A stretch of 64,000 bases of DNA, from NCBI RefSeq assembly GCF_907164915.1, contig NC_061862.1:682001-746000 (forward strand), given 5' to 3'. The translations under genes were made by a program, and so were the position numbers. The notes below the pieces were generated by a model. That model did not search any database, had not been told where the DNA came from, and worked only from the letters and a program-made list of their open reading frames with translations. The DNA is from Impatiens glandulifera. Taxonomy: Eukaryota > Streptophyta > Magnoliopsida > Ericales > Balsaminaceae. Every line of letters starts with the position of its first letter. Positions within the stretch are counted from its first letter, which is position 1. Shown in pieces: positions 1 to 11,115 of the stretch.

Positions 1-1450
1 TGATAAGATTATATTGTTGTCGCATTGATATAATCACAAATTTTCTAAAACATTGAGAACAATCATTTACTAATATTGGTTTTATAGTGATTGTAATTTG
101 GTAGCTTTTGATTTGAATTACTTGTGACGTATAATTATATTCGGTTTATAATTATAAAAACTATGTGAATCAAAATACTTCATTTCAGCATATTTTTCTA
201 CTTAGTCGTTTAGTCTTACAAATTATATTATAAGACTATATTGTTTCTATGTAGATAGAAACAAAAAATTCTAAAAGATTGAGAACGATCACTTCCTAAT
301 GTTGGTTTAGAGTGATTGTGATTTGTGATGTATAATTAAATTTGGGTTAAAATTATAAAAATATATGTATGAGAATACTTCATTTTTGCATAATCTCTTA
401 CTTAATTTGATTAATCTTACAAATAATATGATAAGACTATATTATTATCGCGTGAATAGAAACAAAAAATTCTAAAATATTGTGAACGATCACTTACTAA
501 TTATGGTTTTATAGTGATTTTTATTTGATGATTTGTGATTTGAATGTCTTTTGATTTGGGACGTATAATTATATTCGGTTTGAAATTATAAAACTCTATG
601 TATAAGAATACTTTATTTCTATATATTCTCCTACATTGGTTTAGTTTAAAATAATATGATAAGACTATATTGTTGTCGCGTAATTAGAAACACAAAAATT
701 CTAAAATATTGAGAATGATCACATACTAATGCTGTTTTTATAGTGATAATGATTGCGATTTGGTGACTTTGATTTTATTGATTTGTGATTTTGAAGTATA
801 ATTATATTCGGTTTGAAATTATAAAAACTTTGCGTATGAAATTATTGTATTTTTTCGTATTCTCCTACTTAGTTGATTTAGTCTTACAAATAATATGATA
901 AAAATATATTGTTGTTGCATAGATAGAAACACAAAATTCTTAAATATTGAGAACTGCCACTTACTAATGTTGGTTTTATCGTGATTTTGATTTGAGTGGA
1001 TTGTGATTTTGGTGGCTTTTGATTTGAATGAATTGTTATTTTGACGTATAATTATATCATATTAAAATTATAAAAGTTTTGTGTTTGAAAATACTGCATG
1101 TATGCATATTCCCTTAATTAGTTGGTTTAGTCTTAAAAATAATATATGATAAATATATATTGTTGTTCGCGTGAATAGAACACGCAAGTTTTACAAAATA
1201 AGAATGATATCACTTGCAAATATTTGTTTTATAGCTATTTTGATTTGGTGATCTGTGATTTGGTGACATGTGATTTGATGACTTGTGATTTTGACATATA
1301 ATTATATTCGATTTGAAATTATAAAAATTATGTGTATTAGAATAATTCATTTATGCATATTCTCCTACGCAGTTGATTAATCTTACAAATAATATGATAA
1401 TTGTATTGTTGTCGGCGTGAATAGAAACACAAAAGTTAAAAATATTGAGA
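1..1450. repeat. Tandem array, ~200-250 bp unit
   Basis: AT-rich satellite-like array. A recognisable block (gataagactatattgttgtc, then 'gaatagaaacac', 'attgagaacgatcacttac', 'tataattatattcggtt') recurs at about 3, 230, 430, 658, 896, 1149 and 1396, so there are six full copies and a partial one with spacing 200-253 bp. Copies differ by many substitutions and small indels, so the array is old. No coding potential is seen. The array runs off the left edge of the window. Confidence 0.85.
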
Positions 1451-1454
1451 ACGA

Positions 1455-3600
1455 TGATAGAGGAGACCAACAAGAAGATGGAAAACATATGGGAACAAAA
1501 AGAAAACACTTTTGGTCAAGAAGAAATCAGGGTTAGAAACAAATGTTAAATAATACAGGAAACAAGAAAGTATGAAACAGTGGACACCGAAAAGAAAACA
1601 AAAGGAAATTGGAGGATGGGTTTCAATGAGAGGGCAAACCTCAAAGACTGAGAAACCAGATTTTAAGGATATTGATGCAAGTTAAGAATGGAAAAATGTT
1701 TCTCAACAAAGAAATGGCTCAACAAATCATTGTTCAGTTAAACTTGCACCACCTCCAAGATTGGAACCTTCTAAAGAAATATGAGTATGACGTATTGTTA
1801 GCTGGATGGTCAACACAATGAAATAGTTGACAAAATACACCAAGAAAAAATTTTATACTCTAAAGAAGAACCCAAATTGGCAGGTTGATCAAGTCTGGTA
1901 GAAAAATTCAGAGACAAACCAGGCCAAATCTTAGTATAGGAAAGTGAAAGTAAAAAATTCCAGAAAAAGGACACATTTTATGGGTGCGTTTAAAACAAAT
2001 GTGACGTGAAAGAAAAATGTGTTTGGTCATGGAAACAGGTGATAGTGGATAACTATATCGGGAAATAACCCGTCACTTTCAAAGCCTCCAAGGAAGAACT
2101 CATGAAGCGATGGGGAAAAGTAGGTATGATGAAGGTCACTTCTAACCATCACAGCATATATTTCCTGAAATTCAATCAAGATGTCAATCTTGAGAAAATT
2201 CTAGAGTTGGGACATACGCACGTGGGAAAGAATGTGTGAAGCTCAAAAAATGAAATAGAGGTACGAGCTATGACAGTATTTTAAAAGAATCAGTGCAAAT
2301 CTGATTCAAGATGCGAAATATCCCTACCCACATGTACAATGCGGAAGCCTTAAGGCATTTCGCTAGCCTTCTCGAAAACCTACAATACATGGACAAAATC
2401 ATTGAGGAAAACAAAAATCTCACATACACTAGGATAAGCGTTAAAGTTCAACCTAGGTGCATTCTCTCCGATGCAATTACAGCGGTGGATCAAAAGTGCA
2501 ATGCTACAAAGATGGACATATATACTATGAATGACGACCATATAGATGCGTGAACTGCAATACCATTAAATATTTTATAGTGAGATGCATTAAATCAATG
2601 AAAAACTAGAAATCAAACAAGGAACAACAAATGCATAATGGAGAAGTCAAGCAATAAAATGTTATTAATACAAATGAAACAGTGGTAGAAAAAACCAGCA
2701 GCAAAAGAAAGTAATGCCAAAGGAAAAGTAGTTCAAAACTCAGTGAAGGAACAAAAGGAAATCAAAGACAAAAAGAGGGAAACAATAAATTAAAGGAAAT
2801 GTGGAAGACAAGCAGAAGTACCAAAGGAAGCAACAGATTTAGAGAAAGGTAACCCGGAATTAGAGCAGATCCCAAAAGGGAAACAAAGAAACCGTAGCTC
2901 TTACTCTAAAACAAAAGGCTAAAAACTAAAGGATGGGTGGGAAGTCAAATGAAATCAATCTTGATCGACAACAACAGCTCTTACTATTTCTTGGATGAAG
3001 GAACCAACAAATAAATGGGTTGCAGATTGGAAGAGTATCATTCTATTCAGTTAGTCATGTCTAATGGAAAGTTAAGAGTATCATTCTATTCAGTTAGTCA
3101 TGTCCAATGGAAAGTTAATTAGTGTTTGGTGACCTAAATTTATGAAGTAGATGAAGTTAGTAACAATAAAGACATTAGACAAATAGACTCCATTGTTGGA
3201 AGAGTATTTAAAAAATTCAACGCAATTTTTGCAGAAAACAAAGGACTTTCTCCTGATGAGAAATTGATCACAGTTCACCACCTAATAAGGCAGAAGACAA
3301 GATAGAGAAACTGATTACAAAAGAGGGTTTTCTAAAGAAGCTCTGCAGCCTTTTCAATATCTGAAGTTGGTGGTGGAGACCGAGGTTAGTTACGCGGGAT
3401 TGGAGCTGTAATATCTCAATTGAGGAGACCAGAAAGAAATACTAGCAATTTTCATGACTTATATGGTATTTTATATTACAACAATGAATCATACCAATAA
3501 GGCAGACACTCTAACAAAGGTTGGGAAAAACGAAACATATGCTTTGAGTGAAATCTAACTGCTAAAATAGTTATAAAATCATTAGGAAGATTTGTATATC
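1455..3600 (+). pseudogene. Decayed LINE-like gag region (DUF4283 type)
   Basis: The open stretch 2311-2553 reads IPTHMYNAEALRHFASLL and later TYTRISVKV. This fits the end of the DUF4283 domain found in the gag-like ORF of plant LINE retrotransposons and related zinc-knuckle proteins ('lP.h.w..eal..ia...G' then 'ya.i.v.v'). Just upstream, in another frame (about 2090-2225), a stretch reads LMKRWGKVGMMK...SIYFLKFNQDVNLEKILELG, the preceding part of the same domain. Stops and frame changes separate the two pieces, so it is not functional. Further downstream the sequence is A-rich and Lys/Glu-coding but too decayed to assign. I saw no endonuclease or reverse transcriptase. Confidence 0.5.
3031..3116. 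repeat. 43-bp direct tandem duplication
   Basis: Two adjacent copies of a 43-bp unit starting aagagtatcattctattcag, differing by a single C/T. This is a recent local duplication inside the decayed LINE-like region. Confidence 0.85.
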
Positions 3601-4480
3601 AAACAAATTCAAGAAGAAATACCTGAAAAAAAGAATAATTAGAAAGATTTTTCTTATAATTAGGTATACCGAGACTTGATGGATACAATAGTAGGTAACA
3701 TACCAAGAGGTAAAAGCTAAATTCTACTATCCATGAAAAAAAGCTGAAAATTATAAGATGATTTAAGCCATACGATACATACAAAATTCAATTCTTAGGG
3801 TCAAACAATACGCACATTTATCGAAAATGATGGCCTACACAAACTCTCAATTTTTTGCAGAACTAAAAATATTAGTGGAGAAAGACTCCAAAAATCCGGT
3901 AAGCATGTCGCTGCTGTCACTTAGAGCCGAACCAGCGAACATGAATCCGAGATGGGGCTCTCAATATCCCCCATTTCTGATGCGAAATTTATCAAGAACT
4001 AATCAAAGACTCTAATAAACAATTCTGACCTGATCATATGGAAGGCTCCGGTAACAAAACAAACCACTCAGAAAGCTGGATCAGATACCAAATCAAGGCG
4101 TATGTCCAAAACAAGGCACTGAGATTCAAACAGATTCAAAAGCTTCAATTTCATCAGAATCAAAAGCTTCAAAAGGAGTAACAAAATATAAGGAAATCAA
4201 AAAATGGTCAATTTCAGATATCCAAGGAAGGATAATAGCTGCATTATCTCTCAAGCCCGGCGAAGGCGAAAGATGTTAGGCGGCCACTGCGAATGTTTTG
4301 AGAAACAAGCCTTTAGATATATATCATCATTGACACGTTATTAAACAGAATTGTGGAAGAACAAAGACAGAAATTGAAGAGCTCAAAGCGAGAGAGAGGA
4401 CCGAGGCGCCTCGGTCAGAGTTGAATGATATTTTTTATGAACACCGAAAGAAGGAATATATATAGAATAGTGAGACGTTT
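3600..4480. other. No gene recognised
   Basis: The short open stretch 3827-4015 matches no family I know and has no supporting context. The rest is AT-rich sequence with scattered stops. Confidence 0.4.
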
Positions 4481-4870
4481 TTAGGGTTTCAGGATCAGCG
4501 GTCGTTGAAGGAGGCTAGCTTTTTTCCGCTCGCCCCCGCTTCTTCTGTTTCGGTTTCTTTCATTCATGGAAAGCAACAATTTTCATTTTTTTTATTTTTT
4601 TATTTTACAGAGATAAGGTATCTAAGATAAAAAGTTTTTTCACTCTCCCCTCTTATTTTATTCCCGTTTTTTTACCCCTATTTCTTCCATTCCTACAAGA
4701 TGTCACTTCTCAAAAGTTGATTGTAATGTTCTCAAAACTGGATTGTTATTTCTTTATCTTACATAGATAAGGTATCTAAGAGAAATGTTTCTTCACTCCC
4801 CGCACCCCGCTTCTTCCGTGTTCCCGCTTCTTCACCCCTACTTCTTTCCATTTCTGTCAAGTAACAATTT
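4480..4870 (+). pseudogene. Fragment with tandemly repeated small exon
   Basis: Two to three copies of a ~150 bp unit are seen here. Each has a pyrimidine-rich tract, a splice-acceptor-like 'tttacag', a block 'agataaggtatctaagag' and then a C/T-rich Ser/Pro-coding stretch around 'cccgcttcttc', followed by 'gtaacaattttcatcttctc'. The same unit is found four times at 33000-33600, where it precedes a recognisable protein fragment. I read it as a repeated exon-intron unit from a transposon-carried gene. No intact reading frame is left. Confidence 0.5.
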
Positions 4871-5668
4871 GTTAGAAATCTTGTCTTAAAAAATAACAGA
4901 AAAATATATATACATACAATGTTACAAATAAATAAAAATAAAATAAGATATACGAAGAACAATATCACCGTATTTGATGGTTGATTCGAGGCATGTGTTA
5001 AACACATTTCCCTTAAAACAGTTCCACCGTCTCCCCGTGTGCTAGAGCTTGTCACAGATGGCTGTCTCCCAGGGTACAACGAATCTAGTAGTGATTCAGC
5101 ACCGGAATCATTACACAACGAGCTTGATAAAGTACCTGAACTATCACCGGGTTTCAACGGAAAATATCGAGCAAAGAACTCGAAGAACACTCACAAAACA
5201 AGAAGAAGGCTTTTGGAATTTTAGAGTGAGAAAGATGAAGGATCAAGTATGTGTAAAATGAATAATGAATGGGTATATATTGCTGAGAATTAAACCTGTA
5301 AATAAAATCATCCAAACGTTTATTAGCAATAAATATTGCTCATTCATTTGTTAATTAATTCATAACTAATTAACATCAGTCTATATACGTTGATTTGCAA
5401 AAATGAAATGTTAGACATTCAATGTTAATGCTAGCTAATTGAAGAGTCCATACGTTAGCCAATAAGCCAATTAAAGCTAAATGTTTATCCTAACATTATT
5501 CTTTAATGTTCTAATTAGACATAAAATATTAATTAAACAATTAATATTTAATTATAATTTGGATTAAGTTCACCGTTAATTCACGTTTGAATTTGTGTGA
5601 ATTTTATTTGATTTTATTTATTTACAATCTTATTTCCATTCATTAATGGAATTAGCTTAATTCCAACA
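4871..5668 (-). repeat. Putative LTR of an old minus-strand element
   Basis: Read on the minus strand this starts TGTTGGAATTAAG at 5668 and would end GATTTCTAACA at 4871. It is preceded (plus strand, 5669-5680) by 'atcccccacattaa', which on the minus strand is a purine tract like a polypurine tract. I did not find a full-length partner. A 30-40 bp piece like the 4871 end (tgttagaaatcttg...aaaataacag) recurs at about 23743, at the far side of the presumed internal region. The call rests on end motifs and tract position only. Confidence 0.35.
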
Positions 5669-7953
5669 ATCCCCCACATTAATGGAAATTGAAAGATTAA
5701 CCCGGTGAAAGGTTCAATAGTTGAATTCTACATAGGATAGGTAGGTGTAACCCTTTGAACCTTCCCTTGTGAAAGCATATAACTTTACTAGCTGATTAGT
5801 AGACTCGATGTCCTTGAACTATTCTACCTTTTGTGTTAACGATTACACACTTTCACATAGAATTCTCCCTAATACATGTCAAGCTCTCATGGTTGTGTCC
5901 ATTTTGGCCATGGAACACGCGCCTGGTTCTGTGAGAGGGTCTAGAATTGAGTCGTGCAATTCTTTCGAAGCGGCCCCACTTCTCCCTCACATAGGTGATC
6001 TCTTTGCTCACAAAGAATCATTAAAAGCGATATATACTTATCCTCGTCAAAATATTATTGTTTCGTTATAGGATTAATCCTCAACAATAACTTTCCAAGT
6101 CAGTACAATTAGGTTGTCCCATTGAACCTAGTTCTTGGGATCTTCAGTCTGCATAGGTTGGGTTTTCCTTCATACCAACTTATAGTAGGCTAATGTCTCA
6201 AAAGACTTCAAACTATCTCTCTATTCAATAATCTGATTAGTGGATCCACAATGTTATCTTTGACTTACATAGTCAAATTTGATAACTCCATTAGAGAGTA
6301 TAATCTAATGACATTATGTCTAAGACGTGTATGTCTAGACTTGTCACCGACTCTAAGTTTGTCCAATTTCTAATTACTATCACAATAATTAGAAATTTAT
6401 GTTGGTACATTCTTAGTTAACCTTGGAACATCTTCTAATAAGAAGCATAGTCATCCGTACATTCTTATCATTTAATTTTTTTTTAAATATTGTTTACTTG
6501 GCTAAATTGTAGACAAAATGTCTTTGAACTATTCTTCCTTCGTGTAAACGATTATATATTTTACATAAAAATATTTTATTTTTCGACATAAGTCAAAATT
6601 ATAGATTATAACGTTTAATCTATCCATCATAAGTTTCTTAGAAGATTTTCATATGTAGATTGCACTTCTAAGTGTAAATATATTCCACTTTAAGACGTAA
6701 AGTCTTTCATTTAATAATATCAATATATCATTTGATAACAACATGATATTTCGTTTAGTGCAATTCATATCCTTTATGGATTTAATCATTTTTTATCGTA
6801 ATTTTTAACGATAAAAATATCGTACAAAAGACACGTAATGAAATAATTTTCATTGTCTTCAAAATATATATAATTGTCACATCCACTTTTTAATAAAAGT
6901 ATGATCAAATTTTTATATCATTATTATAAAAAGTTTTATAAGTCATATCAAGACTTTATAAACTTTCTTTTTCATTTATTTCATAAAATCTATTTGAAGA
7001 CATTGGTTCTTCAAAGTTTTATGAAAATAATGTCAAAATATGACACGTTTCTTGATTTCAAAATCCTCGAATCTAAAATATCGATTTGAACCCCAACTCA
7101 GCAAATATAAACAAGACATTTTCTTGTTATTTTATTTCTTTTTATAAAGTTGCGCAACTTTATCTTTTATAGAGAACACATTTCTCTAACAAAAAATTAT
7201 TTTTACATTTATCATAATATACACAATTATTTTTGTGTTATAATCAATAACAATATTTGCCCCCACATTCGTGTTGGTATCCTTTTTAAAACACACATAT
7301 TTGTATGATTTAAATCAATGATTTTCTAATCAAGAAATTGTCACACAATTCTTTTACAAATTTCTTTTGTTATACTTATCATACATTGAATAAGATAACT
7401 ATATTATAAATATTTAATTGAATAAAACATAATTTCTATACGAGAGATTAGAATGTTTATTTATTTATAAATCATTCTTCACATAATCTCTACATAAGAA
7501 ATTAAAATATTTAATCAATTAAAATATTTATTTTAACATTTCATTTCTATAAAAGAAATTAGAATATTTAATCAAATAAATATTCACCGTATCACATGAT
7601 TTCTACAAAAAGAAATCATAATATTTCAAGCATCTTTGACCGAAGTCGCTCAAATATTTATTTTCGGTTGCACGTTTGCATCCCATAATATCGGCACGTT
7701 TGCCACATTATTCTCAAATCAAACAAGACTTTCCTTGTAATTATTTGATTTCAAAATTATCAAATTAAGTAAGTCTTAATATGCGTTGAACAATGTATAT
7801 CAAATATATTATATTAAACCAAAATTAATATATCCATATATATGATATTGTATATTATTGCTTCATGAATTTTTGTCACCACAACAAAACAACTATAATA
7901 TATATAGTCAATAACATAGAAACGTAATCAAATAAATAATATGTCATATATTA
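5669..7953 (-). mobile_element. Internal region of old, non-coding LTR-type element (left part)
   Basis: AT-rich, no protein recognised on either strand. It carries short repeated blocks of the kind 'atttctacataagaaatta', which reappear at 22390-22940 on the other side of the young copia insertion. This is why I join 5669-7953 and 21741-23740 as one interrupted element. Confidence 0.4.
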
Positions 7954-9234
7954 TGTTAGATAAATTCATACCGGTTCGAATAAACCTAACTTAAACAAAC
8001 TTCCCATGCAGGAACAAGAAACCGGACCGGATGAACAAAAGAAAACCAACTGAAGAAACCGAACCGGTCAAGTTACCATACCGATCAAAAGCATTCTGAA
8101 CGTGACCGCACAAAGGATCGGCCAAAGCCTAAAAGCCAGATCCATCAAATAGCCGATTATCTACAAGACAAGAATAACCGGAAGAAGTCCGGTTACTTCA
8201 CTACCAAAAGACATTCGGCCAAGTCAAGAGGCCGACTAGTACAAGAAGACACTTTGGGTATCTGTTGAGAATGATACCAAAGGAACAGACTGAATACTTC
8301 CATATCCATGCAAGTCTGAGGAAAGACTGTAGGCTGCAGAAAACAGTACTACCGGATCCTTCTACTTCGGGATAAGCCAGAAAGGAAATCTTCAAAGTAC
8401 AGACAACTGTCCAAGCAGACAGTGCCTACATTGAGTAAAAGACAAACCCAGCAGGTTTGCCTTACAGACCGGCAGGTCTGAAACAGGATACCAGGTCTGA
8501 GACGACCGGCAAGTCTGAGACACTGAATCACTGCATCTCTGATCAGCCAATCAGATTCAAGGCTTCGAAATATGACCGTTGGCATATTTCACCTATAAAA
8601 GGAGGCAGTTGCAGAAGAGTAAATGCAGTTACTAAGCGGGACATTAAGTGAGACAAGTGAAGCGTTGAAAGCATTTACTACAAGTGATAACAGTGTGGTA
8701 TTCTAAGAAAGCCTAAGTGCTAAATTCTAAGTGTGTGCTACAATTTCGGTGTGAATTGTAAGAGTGTTATCGAGCAGGAAATAAGTCTCGATCGAATTGT
8801 ACTTGTATTCCTTAGTGAATATCCTTCTCGCGGTTTCGAGAGGAAGGGGTGACGTAGGAGTTTTATCTCCGAACATCCATAAAATCTGTTGTGTTATTTA
8901 CTTTCTGTTGGCTTCATTACATAACCGACTAATTTATCCATACCGCTCCAAACCGACTCCATACTGACCATACCGAATATCCAGATAACCGAAACCGACC
9001 CACCATTCTTCAAATCTCCATCATCCGAAACCGATTCCGCCTATCATACACGTGTACCGCTTCAACTTGAAAGCAAACCTCTTCCGCGCTTGAACCTAGT
9101 TCAAGGGTTTGTGACAGGTTGTGTAGTATTGAAACCCCGGTGTTAATCTCTAACCGGATTAATCACCACCCTACAAGTGAGAACCGCTAACCGGTCCAAC
9201 CCCCGGTCCACCAGCGGCGACCTAGATCCTAACA
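7954..9234 (+). repeat. 5' LTR
   Basis: 1281 bp, TGTTAG...CTAACA, a perfect 6-bp terminal inverted repeat. It holds a TATA box at 8594. Its small ORFs recur identically in the 3' LTR and are not genes. Confidence 0.95.
8594..8602 (+). promoter_or_regulatory. LTR TATA box
   Basis: TATAAAAGG in the context cacctataaaaggaggcagt. It is placed about 640 bp into the LTR, where the U3/R boundary is expected, so transcription would start near 8625. The same motif lies at 21100-21108 in the 3' LTR. Confidence 0.6.
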
Positions 9235-9236
9235 AT

Positions 9237-9250
9237 TGGTATCAGAGCAG
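9237..9250 (+). promoter_or_regulatory. Primer binding site (initiator tRNA-Met)
   Basis: TGGTATCAGAGCAG lies two bases after the LTR end. TGGTATCAGAGC is the standard plant copia primer binding site, complementary to the 3' end of initiator tRNA-Met, where minus-strand cDNA synthesis is primed. Confidence 0.9.
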
Positions 9251-9273
9251 TTAGTTTCAATACTCAAGCAAAC

Positions 9274-11115
9274 ATGTATCAGGATAGGCCTCCAATGCTA
9301 GAAGGTGATGACTTTGCCAACTGGAAGGCACGCATGCACCTGCATCTAGTCACCTTGGATGATGAAATGGAATCCGTTCTAACCGAAGGACCGATAGTCA
9401 TTGATAAAGATAGAAAAGAATGGACAGCTGAAGACAGGAGAAGGAACAATCTGGACAACCATGCAAGAAACCGGATCTCCAACAGCGTAGACAGAAACAC
9501 ATACTGCAAGATCAGAGACTGCAAAACTGCAAAGGAGACATGGAACACGGTCATCCAGATCTTTGAAGGAAATGAAAGAACAAGGGAGAACAAAATAATG
9601 ATGGCTACACAGAAGTTCGAAAGCATCAAAATGAAACCAGGAGAAACTATGAAGGAATATAGTGACCGGTTCACTGGTGTGTTAGATGAATTAGCAACTC
9701 TGGGTAAAAAGTATGAGAACAAAGAGGTAGTTATGAAGGCTTTGAGATCCCTTCCAAGTGCCTGAGATATAAAGACAATGGTAATGAGGGAATCAAAGAG
9801 CCTACGTAAGATGAAACTATACGATGTATTCGAAGATCTAAAGGCATACGAGTTCGAAATGAAATCTAGAACCGAAGAGGAAGTTTCGGCCTCAACATCA
9901 ACCAGAGCACTAATCACATCTACAGAACCGACTGTACCTGCTCCTGTACCCACACCTGCACCGATACCGGTTCCTGCACCTGCACCTATCAAAACAGCCG
10001 AACAGTTTACTGAGGACGCCATGGCCATGCTCGCACAGAAGTTTGGGAGGTTCATGAAAAGGAGCCAACCGACAAACAACTACTATGGTGACAAATCCAA
10101 TATAAGATGCTATAACTGTAACTGTATGGGACACTTTAAGTGGGAATGCAGGAAACCTAGGAGAGATACCCAGAAACCGGACTATCAAAATGACAGAAAT
10201 AATTATCAACAAGCCGGTGAGGGAAGTGAGGTACCGAAAGCACTGATAGCCGACGATGGAGGAAGTTTGTGGGCTCGCAGTGACAGTGACGATGAACTCA
10301 CGTGCCTCATGGCCAATGAGGAACAGGTATTCGACTCTCCTTATGATGAATTTACTAAAGATGAGTTATATGAAGCATTGAATGACATGGTAGAAGAATA
10401 CAAGAACCTATTGACCATGTTACCCAAACACCTTATTATCAAGACCGATCCCATAGCACCTATCCCAATAGAACTAGAGGTACCCATCATCACCGAACCG
10501 GAAGTCATACAACCTGATGATACCCACACCCTAGAAACCGAGTTAGATCCTAAGATAGAATAACCTAGTGAACCGACTAGAGAACTAACCGAGGAAGAGA
10601 ATGCCCGATTTCAATATACGATGGCCGCCTATAAAAGATCTAGCGATATAGTAAAGGATATGAATAAACACTATAGGCATCCTCGTTGTAAGCGTGGTCT
10701 AGGATACACAGGGAATAGCTCTAAAGACCGAAAATCTATAGAGAAATCAAGACTCACAAAAGGAAACCTCCCCTTTATAAAATTTCTTAAGAGCACCTGG
10801 ACAGCCGAAGAAGAGGAAACCGCATATTATAGGGAAGAGAAGCTAAAATACGATTATGTTGGCCCAACCGATTCATGGCTTGACCTTGAGAAAACAAAAG
10901 CCGAAATTCTCAAATATAAGAGAGACTTCCCTGAACCGCGTAGGTCAAACTACAGATCACCGAACCAAAGACGAGCACCATTTAAGACATCTGATGGAAA
11001 ACCGAAACACACCAGACCAAGTGTCAAAAGGACAGTTAAAACCCTAGCAAAGAAAACTGTCCGGTTCATCAAGGTTTGGGTACCTAAAGGACTAATCGCA
11101 TGTGGACCCAAGTAA
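9274..11115 (+). pseudogene. Copia gag, interrupted by in-frame stops
   Basis: Nucleocapsid/capsid polyprotein that would package the element RNA. One reading frame runs from the ATG at 9274, just after the primer site, and is interrupted by TGA at 9763, TAA at 10561 and TAA at 11113. Family wording continues across each stop. The N-terminal part is the UBN2/DUF4219-type gag (LEGDDFANWKARMHLHL; MKPGETMKEYSDRFTGVLDEL). A CCHC zinc knuckle CYNCNCMGHFKWEC lies at 10111-10152. The C-terminal part is basic and ends [14 protein letters not shown]. The pol ORF overlaps the end by 14 bp in the next (+1) frame, whereas gag and pol of this lineage usually share one frame. A Pro/Ala stretch (9940-9990) precedes the knuckle. 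As it stands no full Gag could be made without readthrough. Confidence 0.85.

Noticed and set aside
4759..5190. 143-aa minus-strand open frame
   Set aside because: Covers the repeated-exon fragment and the putative old LTR; its hydrophobic middle comes from A/T-rich LTR sequence and no family is recognised.
8201..8651. Open frames of 61-78 aa in both LTRs (8201-8651 and 20707-21157)
   Set aside because: They are identical in both LTRs on both strands, lie over the LTR promoter and resemble no protein family.
9279..10079. 266-aa minus-strand open frame over gag
   Set aside because: Antisense shadow of gag; the Gly/Ala/Val repeat is the reverse of the Pro/Ala coding stretch.
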